This document shows positions 1 to 4,937 of a DNA stretch of 5,430 nucleotides, one piece after another. Numbering within the stretch: the stretch's first letter is position 1; every line of letters begins with the position of its first letter. Under the pieces are notes generated by a model. That model had not been told where the DNA came from. It saw only the letters and a program-made list of their open reading frames with translations, and searched no databases. The DNA is from Desulforhopalus sp. Lineage in GTDB: Bacteria > Desulfobacterota > Desulfobulbia > Desulfobulbales > Desulfocapsaceae. Position numbers and translations under genes: made by a program. The DNA lies in assembly GCA_023231425.1 (NCBI GenBank), contig JALNVI010000115.1:1-5430 (forward strand), read 5' to 3'.

Positions 1-229
1 GGATAAAAAGAAGCATTCTGTCCTCTCTGCTTTTTGTGATGTCGTGTAGTACACCCCATACTGGTTACTGACCATCCATTATTACACATATGAACAGACA
101 TTCATGTGTGTAATTGCAACAGAAGTCAAGCAGCTTGTTTTGCCTGCTTTTGTCCAGAGAAGTGTGTCAGATAATGACCGTTCTTCCCTCGTGTTGTCAT
201 TTATAAAAAATAAATACTCGTAATATCAG
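1..229. other. Non-coding stretch downstream of glgP
   Basis: No reading frame with a credible start, ribosome binding site or recognisable protein was found on either strand. It holds an 11-bp palindrome at 44-54 (GTGTA-G-TACAC), the strong hairpin at 81-114 (listed separately), and a weak 6-bp stem at 128-133/144-149 (AAGCAG/CTGCTT). A minus-strand frame opening with ATG near 193 gives about 24 codons but has no ribosome binding site, so I do not call it. The stretch may be the 3' untranslated region of glgP, or the leader of a gene lying left of the window. Confidence 0.5.
81..114. repeat. Inverted repeat / hairpin, 14-bp arms, 6-nt loop
   Basis: The arm ATTACACATATGAA (81-94) pairs with TTCATGTGTGTAAT (101-114) around the loop CAGACA. 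Thirteen pairs are Watson-Crick. The pair 89/106 is T-G, a tolerated wobble in RNA made from the plus strand and an A-C mismatch in RNA from the minus strand. No T-run follows on either side, so it is not a standard intrinsic terminator. It could be an RNA stem-loop or a dyad operator for a gene off the left edge. Confidence 0.6.
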
Positions 230-283
230 CTACATGTGGCGTTTTTTAAAAAACGCCTTATCATCTTCTGGTTCCATACGCAT
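230..283 (-). CDS. Possible 17-residue micro-ORF downstream of glgP
   Basis: Thirty bases past the glgP stop, the minus strand reads AAAAGGAGG, four bases, then ATG. This is a stronger ribosome binding site than most in the window. The frame gives MRMEPEDDKAFFKKRHM and then TAG. It is acidic at the front and basic at the back. Beyond the TAG the same frame runs ten more codons (LILRVFIFYK) to a TGA, so it could be the front of a decayed gene. The stretch AFFKKR is encoded by the perfect palindrome at 238-257. It would be co-transcribed with glgP. I recognise no family. Alternatives are a leader peptide for a gene left of the window, a gene remnant, or a chance Shine-Dalgarno. Confidence 0.3.
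   Translation of the reverse strand: MRMEPEDDKAFFKKRHM
238..257. repeat. 20-bp perfect palindrome downstream of glgP
   Basis: GGCGTTTTTT is followed directly by its reverse complement AAAAAACGCC. In minus-strand RNA, transcribed from glgP, it can fold into a hairpin with four G-C pairs at its base and an A-U upper stem. It starts about 57 bases past the glgP stop. No U-run follows the 3' arm, so a rho-independent terminator is only weakly supported. It lies inside the possible 17-codon micro-ORF. Confidence 0.5.
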
Positions 284-287
284 TTAT

Positions 288-296
288 CCTCCTTTT
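288..296 (-). promoter_or_regulatory. Strong Shine-Dalgarno of the 17-codon micro-ORF
   Basis: The minus strand reads AAAAGGAGG four bases before the ATG at 283-281. The core GGAGG matches the anti-Shine-Dalgarno well. It is the main reason for listing the micro-ORF, since the 17-codon frame would otherwise be unremarkable. Confidence 0.4.
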
Positions 297-313
297 CATT
301 GCACTGAGCACGA

Positions 314-2857
314 TCAAGTGCGCACAATTTCCTCGCGTTTGGGAAATTTAATACCGTCATCCGGTACTCGCTGCAGCTTGAGCGTTACCGGGAAGGGGCT
401 GACCTGCCAAATTTTCCGGCAATACTCGCTAATAGAACGATCCGAGGAAAATTTGCCCATGCGGGCTGCATTAAGAATAGCCATTCTGGTCCATCGCTGC
501 GGATCCTGAAAAACCTCCCCCACCTGCTGTTGGCAATCCACGTAAGCCTGGTAATCGGCGAGCACCATAAATGGATCGTGATGGAGCAGGGAATCGACGA
601 TCGGTTGGAACAGCTCTCGATCACCATGGGAAAAATGGCCGGTAGCAATCAGATTGATTGCGGCATGCAGTTCCTCGTTCCCGTTATAGATTGTCTGCGG
701 ATTGTAGCTGGCTGCTCTTCGGGCTTCAACTTCCTTCACATTCATGCCAAACAGAAAGAAATTTTCCGCCCCGACCTCCTCCCTGATCTCCACGTTGGCG
801 CCATCCAGGGTTCCGATAGTCAAGGCTCCGTTCATGGCAAATTTCATATTGCCGGTACCCGAAGCCTCCTTACCGGCAAGAGAAATCTGTTCACTCAGAT
901 CGGCCATCGGATAGACGATATGGCCGATCTTCACGTTATAGTTGGGAATGAACAGGATCTGCAGACGTTTATTGACGTCGGGGTCGCCGTTGATCACCTC
1001 GGCCACCGAGTTGATCAGCTTTATGATGAGCCTGGCCATGAAATAACTCGGCGCGGCCTTCCCGCCGAAGATAAAAAGGCGGGGTGGAATATCCAGCTCG
1101 GGATTATTCTTCAGGCGGCGGTATAGAGTGACGATGTGCAGCACGTTAAGATGTTGTCGTTTATACTCGTGGATTCGCTTGGCCTGGACGTCAAACAGGG
1201 CCTGGGGATTATAACGCGGTCCATTTTTGCAGGCGAACATGCTGCAGATATTCTGTTTGTTGGCGAACTTGACCTGCTGCCATTTCTCGCAGAATGCGGA
1301 ATCCTCGGCAAGTGGCTCCAGCGCCCGGAGTTTTTTCAGATCGGTAATCCATTCCTCCCCGATGGCTGAGCTGATCAACTGGCTCAGGCGCGGATTGCTG
1401 ACCACCATCCAGCGACGCGGCGTCACTCCGTTGGTAATATTGATCAGTTTGTCCGGCCACAATCGGTGAAAATCAGCCAGGGTATGTTCCTTGAGCAGCC
1501 TGGTGTGCAGTTGGGCCACTCCGTTGATTGCATGGCCACCGACACAGGCGAGATTGGCCATGCGCACATAGCGCTCTCCTGTTTCGTCGATGATCGACAT
1601 CCGCTGTACCACGTCAACGTCGCCGGGATATGTGAGACGGACCAGATCAAGAAAGCGGCGGTTGATTTCATAAATAATCTCCAGGTGCCGGGGCAGCAGT
1701 TCGGCCAGCATCGCCACCGGCCATTTTTCCAGGGCTTCGGGGAGCAGAGTGTGGTTGGTATAAGCGAAGGTGTGCGTGACTATCTCCCATGCAGGATCCC
1801 AGTCATAGTGATGGACATCGATTAAAAGCCGCATCAACTCAGGCACCGCGACAGCTGGATGGGTATCGTTAAGCTGGACAGCGAATTTGTTGGAAAAATT
1901 GTCCAGATTTTCACACTGAAACAGATGAATACGGATCATATCCTGCATCGAGCAAGAGACAAAGAAATACTGCTGGTAGAGACGGAGTTCCTTGCCGTGG
2001 AGTTTTTCATCGTTGGGATAGAGGACCTTGGTAATAGTCTCAGCCTGCATCTTTTCATGCACTGCGCCCAAATAGTCACCGACATTAAATTCGGCGAAGC
2101 TAAAACTTTTTGGCGCCTCGGCACTCCACAGCCGGAGCAGGTTAACGGTGTTAACCCGATAGCCAGGGATCGGTGTATCGTAGGGAATACCCTTAACCAG
2201 TTTTCCCGGAACCCAGCGGACCTGTAATTTACCGTGGTCGTCCGTGTAGCGTTCGGTGTGGCCGCCCGAGCCGACCTCCACCGCCATATCCGCTTTTTTA
2301 AACTCCCAGGGATTGCCCGGCTGCAGCCAGCGATCACTCAGTTCCTTCTGCCAGCCGTCGTCAAACTCCTGATCGAACATCCCGAACTCATAACGGATGC
2401 CATAACCAATGGCGGGAATTTCCAGGCTGGCCAGCGAGTCCAGATAGCAGGCTGCAAGCCTGCCCAAACCACCGTTGCCCAGTCCCGGTTCTTCCTCGTG
2501 GTCAATGATCTGCTGCAGATCAAGGCCGGATTCCGCCGCCGCCTGGGCTATGGGGTCATAGATGCCGAGATTGATCAGATTATTGTGAAGATGGGGCCCC
2601 ATTAAAAACTCGGCAGACAGATAACTGACGATTTTGCTTTCTTTTTCCAGAAGCGCCCGAATTGAGTTGAGAAAAAGCTGCTGCATTCGGTCGCGTACCG
2701 TATAGCTGACCGCCAGATAGTAGTCGTTCAGCGATGCATTCTGCGCCCAGACGCCCAACTGGTAGAAAAGCTTGTAGGCAAAGCCGCGTTTGAGTTTTTC
2801 TATAGTTTTACGTTCATTGGTTTGACTGTTGCTGTCGGTGGTATTTTTTTGGGTCAT
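314..2857 (-). CDS. glgP: Glycogen/alpha-glucan phosphorylase
   Basis: A complete 847-residue GT35 phosphorylase. These cytoplasmic, pyridoxal-phosphate enzymes release glucose 1-phosphate from the non-reducing ends of glycogen or maltodextrin. Family motifs appear in the normal order: YLSAEFLMG near residue 79, GLGNGGLGRLAACYLDS near 125, NITNGVTPRRW near 473, QAKRIHEYKRQ near 558 and EASGTGNMKFAMNGA near 664. Lys672 in GNMKF is the expected PLP lysine. The length is slightly above the roughly 800-815 residues of enterobacterial GlgP/MalP. The extra length includes a polar N-terminus rich in Thr, Asn and Gln. The start is the ATG at 2857-2855, five bases after GGAGG. A TTG four codons upstream lies inside that ribosome binding site and is rejected. 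No other glycogen genes are adjacent, and no frameshift or missing motif is seen. Whether it prefers glycogen or maltodextrin cannot be read from the sequence. Confidence 0.97.
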   Translation of the reverse strand: MTQKNTTDSNSQTNERKTIEKLKRGFAYKLFYQLGVWAQNASLNDYYLAVSYTVRDRMQQLFLNSIRALLEKESKIVSYLSAEFLMGPHLHNNLINLGIYDPIAQAAAESGLDLQQIIDHEEEPGLGNGGLGRLAACYLDSLASLEIPAIGYGIRYEFGMFDQEFDDGWQKELSDRWLQPGNPWEFKKADMAVEVGSGGHTERYTDDHGKLQVRWVPGKLVKGIPYDTPIPGYRVNTVNLLRLWSAEAPKSFSFAEFNVGDYLGAVHEKMQAETITKVLYPNDEKLHGKELRLYQQYFFVSCSMQDMIRIHLFQCENLDNFSNKFAVQLNDTHPAVAVPELMRLLIDVHHYDWDPAWEIVTHTFAYTNHTLLPEALEKWPVAMLAELLPRHLEIIYEINRRFLDLVRLTYPGDVDVVQRMSIIDETGERYVRMANLACVGGHAINGVAQLHTRLLKEHTLADFHRLWPDKLINITNGVTPRRWMVVSNPRLSQLISSAIGEEWITDLKKLRALEPLAEDSAFCEKWQQVKFANKQNICSMFACKNGPRYNPQALFDVQAKRIHEYKRQHLNVLHIVTLYRRLKNNPELDIPPRLFIFGGKAAPSYFMARLIIKLINSVAEVINGDPDVNKRLQILFIPNYNVKIGHIVYPMADLSEQISLAGKEASGTGNMKFAMNGALTIGTLDGANVEIREEVGAENFFLFGMNVKEVEARRAASYNPQTIYNGNEELHAAINLIATGHFSHGDRELFQPIVDSLLHHDPFMVLADYQAYVDCQQQVGEVFQDPQRWTRMAILNAARMGKFSSDRSISEYCRKIWQVSPFPVTLKLQRVPDDGIKFPKREEIVRT

Positions 2858-2862
2858 TGCTT

Positions 2863-2867
2863 CCTCC
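2863..2867 (-). promoter_or_regulatory. Ribosome binding site of glgP
   Basis: The minus strand reads GGAGG five bases before the ATG at 2857. It decides the start: the upstream in-frame TTG at 2869-2867 overlaps this site and so cannot be the initiator. Confidence 0.8.
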
Positions 2868-2891
2868 AAAGGTTGTCAGGTTTTGTCCATC

Positions 2892-2920
2892 AATATGCTG
2901 CCATTGTCTTGATTTTTGAA
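2892..2920 (-). promoter_or_regulatory. Weak candidate sigma-70 promoter for glgP
   Basis: On the minus strand TTCAAA (2920-2915) and CATATT (2897-2892) are 17 bases apart, each matching four of six consensus positions. A start near 2885 would give a leader of roughly 28 bases. A second combination slightly upstream (TTGGGT, 17 bases, AAAAAT) is about equally good, so this is only a suggestion in the AT-rich gap before glgP. Confidence 0.2.
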
Positions 2921-2963
2921 TTTAAAAGCTCTCAACCCAATAATATAACTTTGGGAAAATCTC

Positions 2964-3375
2964 TCACACCATGGCAGTAAATCCTGCATTACTGATATAT
3001 TCGCTTATGCCGTCGAGGAAAAACTCAACGCCGATTGCTACCAAAAAAAAGGCCATCATTCTCGTCAGCACATTTGTGCCCGATTCTCCCATAAATCTGC
3101 TGATCTTTGCTGATGATCGGAGTACCGGCCAGCAGGTAAAAACGGTAAGTATTATTTCAAGGCAACTACACAATAACCAATGAATATTTCCTTAGTCGAG
3201 TGAATACTCCACACTCTGTTGGACATCGACAACACGACACTTATTGAACCGGGACTGCTCAATAAAGGGATTGGCAATGGGATAAACGCGATATTCTCGT
3301 TTTGCGGAGGTAAATGAACCTCACTCGTCCGGTTGGTTTACGAGGAGAGCCTTTAATGGAGTGAATGCGGTTAGC
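2964..3375 (-). pseudogene. Decayed MarC-family membrane protein gene
   Basis: Two minus-strand frames read as consecutive parts of the C-terminal half of a MarC-family (UPF0056) integral membrane protein. From about 3325 to 3152 one frame gives NIAFIPLPIPLLSSPGSIS, matching the family's conserved 'IA-PLA-P-GPG-I' stretch, and ends at TAA after YCVVALK. From about 3163 to 2964 another frame gives LRSSAKISRFMGESG, then VLTRMMAFFLVAIGVEFFLDGI, matching the final membrane segment, and ends at TGA. The join needs a single-base shift near 3155-3160 (TTGAAATAA). A third frame near 3375-3352 (ANRIHSIK) may be the linker before the first block. In-frame stops lie at 3338-3340, and no N-terminal half is recognisable to the right. 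The family is about 200 residues long and its function is poorly known. A sequencing error could explain one shift, but not the missing front. Confidence 0.65.
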
Positions 3376-3752
3376 TTTCTGCTATTTTTTTTAAAAGACC
3401 GAAATGCTCAACTCAGCTTCATCAAAAATGCTACTATTAAACAACAATATAAGCAATGCTGCATGTTAAAAAATAAGTATTGACTCCTATTCCAGAGTGG
3501 AGCATTATGAATTGGTAATTGCGTCCGTAATGAGGAAATATTTGGCTGTTAGAAGTTCTTCAACAGGCGGCAAGTTATCGAGGTCCGATGCCAAAGTCAC
3601 CGGCTACAATTAGATTCAGAAGGAAAGGGGGAATTTATCTGCGAAAAAAATAAATCATAGTTTTCTTATCGTTAAGTTTTCGTGAGCTTTGCCTTGAATA
3701 GTATTTTCTCTTTACTACAGTATTCCTGACTGAATATTGGCATTGAATTATG
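3376..3752. other. AT-rich non-coding region before the first repeat element
   Basis: No credible gene is seen on either strand. If the marC gene was once whole, its N-terminal part should lie here, but I cannot recognise it. A patch at about 3555-3640 is richer in G and C than its surroundings and contains a 38-codon frame without a start. It resembles no family I know. Just left of it is a bulged hairpin at 3546-3566 (CTGTT-A-GAAG/CTTC-AACAG). Short copies of the downstream element's end motif occur at 3692-3700 (CCTTGAATA) and 3741-3751 (CATTGAATTAT). Confidence 0.45.
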
Positions 3753-3768
3753 GGAACATTGAATAATC
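3753..3768 (+). repeat. Left terminal inverted repeat of copy 1
   Basis: GGAACATTGAATAATC is the reverse complement of 3993-4008 except for one base (A here, C in the partner). A related CATTGAATTAT lies 16 bases to the left at 3741-3751, so the end motif is partly duplicated outside the element. Confidence 0.7.
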
Positions 3769-3887
3769 GCCCATCTTCTTTGTTACAGTCAAAAACTTAT
3801 CCTCCGACAAAGCGAGGAACGAGACGTCGAGGTAAGCGATAGACTCCGTTATCAGTTACATCGGTGATGAACGGTAAGCCGGTATAC

Positions 3888-3939
3888 GTACCTTCACGAA
3901 ATTCTTTTCAAAAAATACGAAAATAATTTTGTAAGATAC
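3888..3939 (+). other. Long internal stem-loop of copy 1
   Basis: GTACCTT (3888-3894) faces AAGATAC (3933-3939) with six of seven pairs. After one bulged C the stem continues as ACGAAATT (3896-3903) against AATTTTGT (3925-3932), with seven Watson-Crick pairs and one G-U. The same position in copy 2 also forms a long stem. The shared stem suggests that RNA or single-stranded DNA structure matters. Confidence 0.5.
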
Positions 3940-3970
3940 TTATATACCTGTGTTGTATTTTCTCTTGTGC

Positions 3971-3993
3971 CTTGAATATGAACGAAACTCAAG
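3971..3993 (+). other. Right-end stem-loop of copy 1
   Basis: CTTG (3971-3974) pairs with CAAG (3990-3993) across a 15-base loop containing AATATGAACGAAA. In copy 2 the matching stem is CTCG/CGAG with the same loop length, so one T-A pair has become C-G: a compensatory change. Confidence 0.4.
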
Positions 3994-4008
3994 ATTATTC
4001 AAGGTTCC
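3993..4008 (-). repeat. Right terminal inverted repeat of copy 1
   Basis: GATTATTCAAGGTTCC is the inverted partner of 3753-3768 (15 of 16 bases). It is followed by T and then TTATG, which also precedes the left end. Confidence 0.7.
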
Positions 4009-4037
4009 TTTATGTTTTTAATATTTAACTATTATGA

Positions 4038-4043
4038 AAGGAG
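4038..4043 (+). promoter_or_regulatory. Ribosome binding site of the CBS-domain gene
   Basis: AAGGAG stands seven bases before the ATG at 4051. It selects that start over an in-frame ATG at 4012, which has no such site and would add thirteen residues unlike the family. Confidence 0.8.
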
Positions 4044-4050
4044 AATCCAA

Positions 4051-4611
4051 ATGAACAAGATGAAAGTAAGGGAATTGATGCGACCACTTGAAGAGTTTCC
4101 CCACATTTCCAGCCAGGCTACTTTCATGGAAGCGGTGGAGGCATTGGAAAAAGCTGATCAGGAATACAAGTCCGGAAAGGTTCCGCAAAGGATCTTGCTG
4201 GTTTGTGATGAGACTGGAAAAATCGTTGGGAAAATGTCTCCCATGGATGTAGTTCAAGGTCTTGAGCCTAAATATCTCGACATTGATATCCCGGAATCCT
4301 CTTCTGTTTCTCGGCTGATACAAAGGGCACATGAGTCGGCAAAGGAAGAACTTCGGTTATGGCAGGCCCCCCTTGGAGAGCTTTGCAATAAAGCCTGTCT
4401 CGTCAAAATTCATGAATTTATTAAGATGCCGACTCCTGATCATATGGTCAGAATCGACGATACAATGGATAAAGCCTTCCATCTTTTTGTCGTCGAACGT
4501 CACGATTCCCTTTTTGTTCAGGACGGGCAGGATATTGCAGGCCTGATTCGGTTTTCAGATGTCTATAAGAAAATCAGAGAAGTTATGAAGGCGTGTCCAC
4601 TTCTGACATAG
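4051..4611 (+). CDS. Two-CBS-domain protein, 186 residues
   Basis: A small soluble protein made of a pair of CBS domains with no attached enzyme or transporter domain. The first spans about residues 4-72: it opens with KVRELMRPL, and RILLVCDETGKIVGKMSPMDVVQGL has the usual beta-beta-helix close. The second spans about 118-178: it opens with VKIHEFIKMP and ends with DSLFVQDGQDIAGLIRFSDVYKKI. A linker helix near 84-106 joins them. CBS pairs commonly bind adenine nucleotides or S-adenosyl-methionine and signal energy state, but the ligand and partner here are unknown. There is no signal peptide or membrane segment. Similar stand-alone CBS proteins are, to my knowledge, frequent in Desulfobacterota. 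The gene stands alone, convergent with the permease and bracketed by two copies of a repeat element. Its stop TAG abuts the second copy, so insertion may have shaped its C-terminus. Confidence 0.88.
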   Translation: MNKMKVRELMRPLEEFPHISSQATFMEAVEALEKADQEYKSGKVPQRILLVCDETGKIVGKMSPMDVVQGLEPKYLDIDIPESSSVSRLIQRAHESAKEELRLWQAPLGELCNKACLVKIHEFIKMPTPDHMVRIDDTMDKAFHLFVVERHDSLFVQDGQDIAGLIRFSDVYKKIREVMKACPLLT

Positions 4612-4623
4612 GGGTACCTTGAA
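4612..4623 (+). repeat. Left terminal inverted repeat of copy 2
   Basis: GGGTACCTTGAA matches the right end perfectly when inverted. It contains the self-complementary hexamer GGTACC and follows the CBS stop codon without a gap. Confidence 0.7.
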
Positions 4624-4662
4624 TAATCGCCCATCTTCTTTATTACAGTCAAAAATTTATCC

Positions 4663-4758
4663 TCCGACAAAGCGAGGAACGAGACGTCCGACAAAGCGAG
4701 GAACGAGACGTCCGACAAAGCGAGGAACGAGACGTCCGACAAAGCGAGGAACGAGACG
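4663..4758 (+). repeat. Four perfect tandem copies of a 24-bp unit
   Basis: Units at 4663-4686, 4687-4710, 4711-4734 and 4735-4758 are identical. Each starts TCCGACAAAG, ends GAACGAGACG, and contains two CGAG motifs and one AGGA. Each junction creates the palindrome GACGTC. Copy 1 of the element has a single unit at 3803-3826 in the same context, so the array is a recent local expansion by slippage or unequal recombination. The period of 24 is a multiple of three, but no gene is encoded. There are no spacers, so this is not a CRISPR array. Confidence 0.95.
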
Positions 4759-4772
4759 TCGAGATATCAACA

Positions 4773-4800
4773 ATACCGGGGATGAACGGTAAGCCGGTAT
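4773..4800 (+). other. Stem-loop ATACCGG/CCGGTAT of copy 2
   Basis: A perfect 7-bp stem (4773-4779 with 4794-4800) around a 14-base loop that includes GATGAACGGTAAG, a loop shared with copy 1. In copy 1 the left arm is ACATCGG (3858-3864) against the unchanged right arm CCGGTAT (3879-3885). That keeps five pairs including one G-U plus an outer pair past a mismatch. Confidence 0.45.
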
Positions 4801-4801
4801 A

Positions 4802-4855
4802 AGTACCTTCACGAAATTCTTTTCAAAAAAACACGAAAATAATTTTTAAGGTACT
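4802..4855 (+). other. Long internal stem-loop of copy 2
   Basis: AGTACCTT (4802-4809) and AAGGTACT (4848-4855) form a perfect 8-bp stem, with an inner AAATT/AATTT helix. The arms resemble the element's own ends (GGTACCTT), so the element carries nested inverted repeats. It corresponds to 3888-3939 in copy 1. Confidence 0.5.
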
Positions 4856-4885
4856 AATATACCTGCGGTAAATTTCCTTCTGTGT

Positions 4886-4908
4886 CTCGAATATGAACGA
4901 AATACGAG
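4886..4908 (+). other. Right-end stem-loop of copy 2
   Basis: CTCG (4886-4889) pairs with CGAG (4905-4908) around a 15-base loop, extendable by one T-A pair and G-U pairs. The equivalent stem in copy 1 is CTTG/CAAG, giving one covarying base pair between the copies. Confidence 0.4.
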
Positions 4909-4912
4909 ATGT

Positions 4913-4924
4913 TTCAAGGTACCC
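4913..4924 (-). repeat. Right terminal inverted repeat of copy 2
   Basis: TTCAAGGTACCC is the exact inverse of 4612-4623. It lies 13 bases before the permease stop codon. Confidence 0.7.
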
Positions 4925-4937
4925 TTGAAAAGAACCG

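Larger units (their letters stand above)
3753..4008 (+). mobile_element. MITE-like element, copy 1 (about 256 bp)
   Basis: The ends are inverted repeats: GGAACATTGAATAATC (3753-3768) and GATTATTCAAGGTTCC (3993-4008) match at 15 of 16 positions when one is reversed. The stretch 3761-3828 agrees with 4621-4688 of copy 2 at 66 of 68 bases. The block 3866-3886 is identical to 4781-4801, and 3888-3915 is nearly so to its counterpart. The 24-bp unit found four times in copy 2 occurs once here, at 3803-3826. No transposase or other ORF is inside. TTATG occurs on both sides (3748-3752 and 4010-4014, one base off the right end) and may be a 5-bp target duplication. The element ends 29 bases before the CBS gene's ribosome binding site, so it probably supplies that gene's promoter or leader. 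It could instead be a repeated structured-RNA gene. Confidence 0.65.
4612..4924 (+). mobile_element. MITE-like element, copy 2 (about 313 bp)
   Basis: Same architecture and orientation as copy 1. GGGTACCTTGAA (4612-4623) is a perfect inverted match of TTCAAGGTACCC (4913-4924), and pairing weakens further inward. The left arm 4621-4688 differs from copy 1 at only two of 68 bases. The extra length comes from four tandem copies of the 24-bp unit in place of one, partly offset by a shorter segment before 4773. It encodes no transposase. It begins directly after the stop codon of the CBS gene and ends 13 bases before the stop of the convergent permease gene, so it makes up nearly the whole intergenic space and may act there as a two-way 3' structure. 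I see no clear target duplication around this copy. Confidence 0.65.

Noticed and set aside
530..1126. 198-codon plus-strand open frame
   Set aside because: It lies wholly antisense to the conserved coding sequence of glgP, has no recognisable domain and no ribosome binding site. It is a by-product of the glgP codons.
1859..2605. Two plus-strand open frames of about 122 codons
   Set aside because: Both are antisense to strongly conserved parts of glgP and look like no protein family.
2867..2869. TTG as the start of glgP, adding four residues
   Set aside because: The TTG overlaps the GGAGG ribosome binding site that serves the ATG at 2857.
2885..2910. Sigma-54 promoter before glgP (TGGCAGCATATTGATG on the minus strand)
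   Set aside because: The spacing between the GG and TTG parts is one base short and the TTGC core is TTGA.
3109..3138. Extra pair of frameshifts in the MarC remnant giving YLLAGTPIIS
   Set aside because: The frame reading LRSSAKISRFMG already matches the family across this stretch, so additional shifts are not needed.
3133..3164. Element end motif inside the MarC remnant (ATTATTTCAAGG at 3151-3162, AACGGTAAG at 3141-3149)
   Set aside because: The two readable MarC frames join here at the expected distance, so nothing has been inserted. The short matches are likely chance.
3920..4008. Sigma-70 promoter for the CBS gene in the right part of copy 1
   Set aside because: Several AT-rich hexamers occur (for example TTGTAA and TATACC), but none gives an acceptable pair with 16-18 base spacing. 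A promoter there is likely but cannot be placed.
4012..4050. Upstream ATG for the CBS gene, adding thirteen residues
   Set aside because: There is no ribosome binding site before it. AAGGAG lies seven bases before the ATG at 4051, where the CBS domain sequence begins.
4663..4758. CRISPR array
   Set aside because: The units are contiguous with no spacers, and no cas gene is present. It is a simple tandem repeat.
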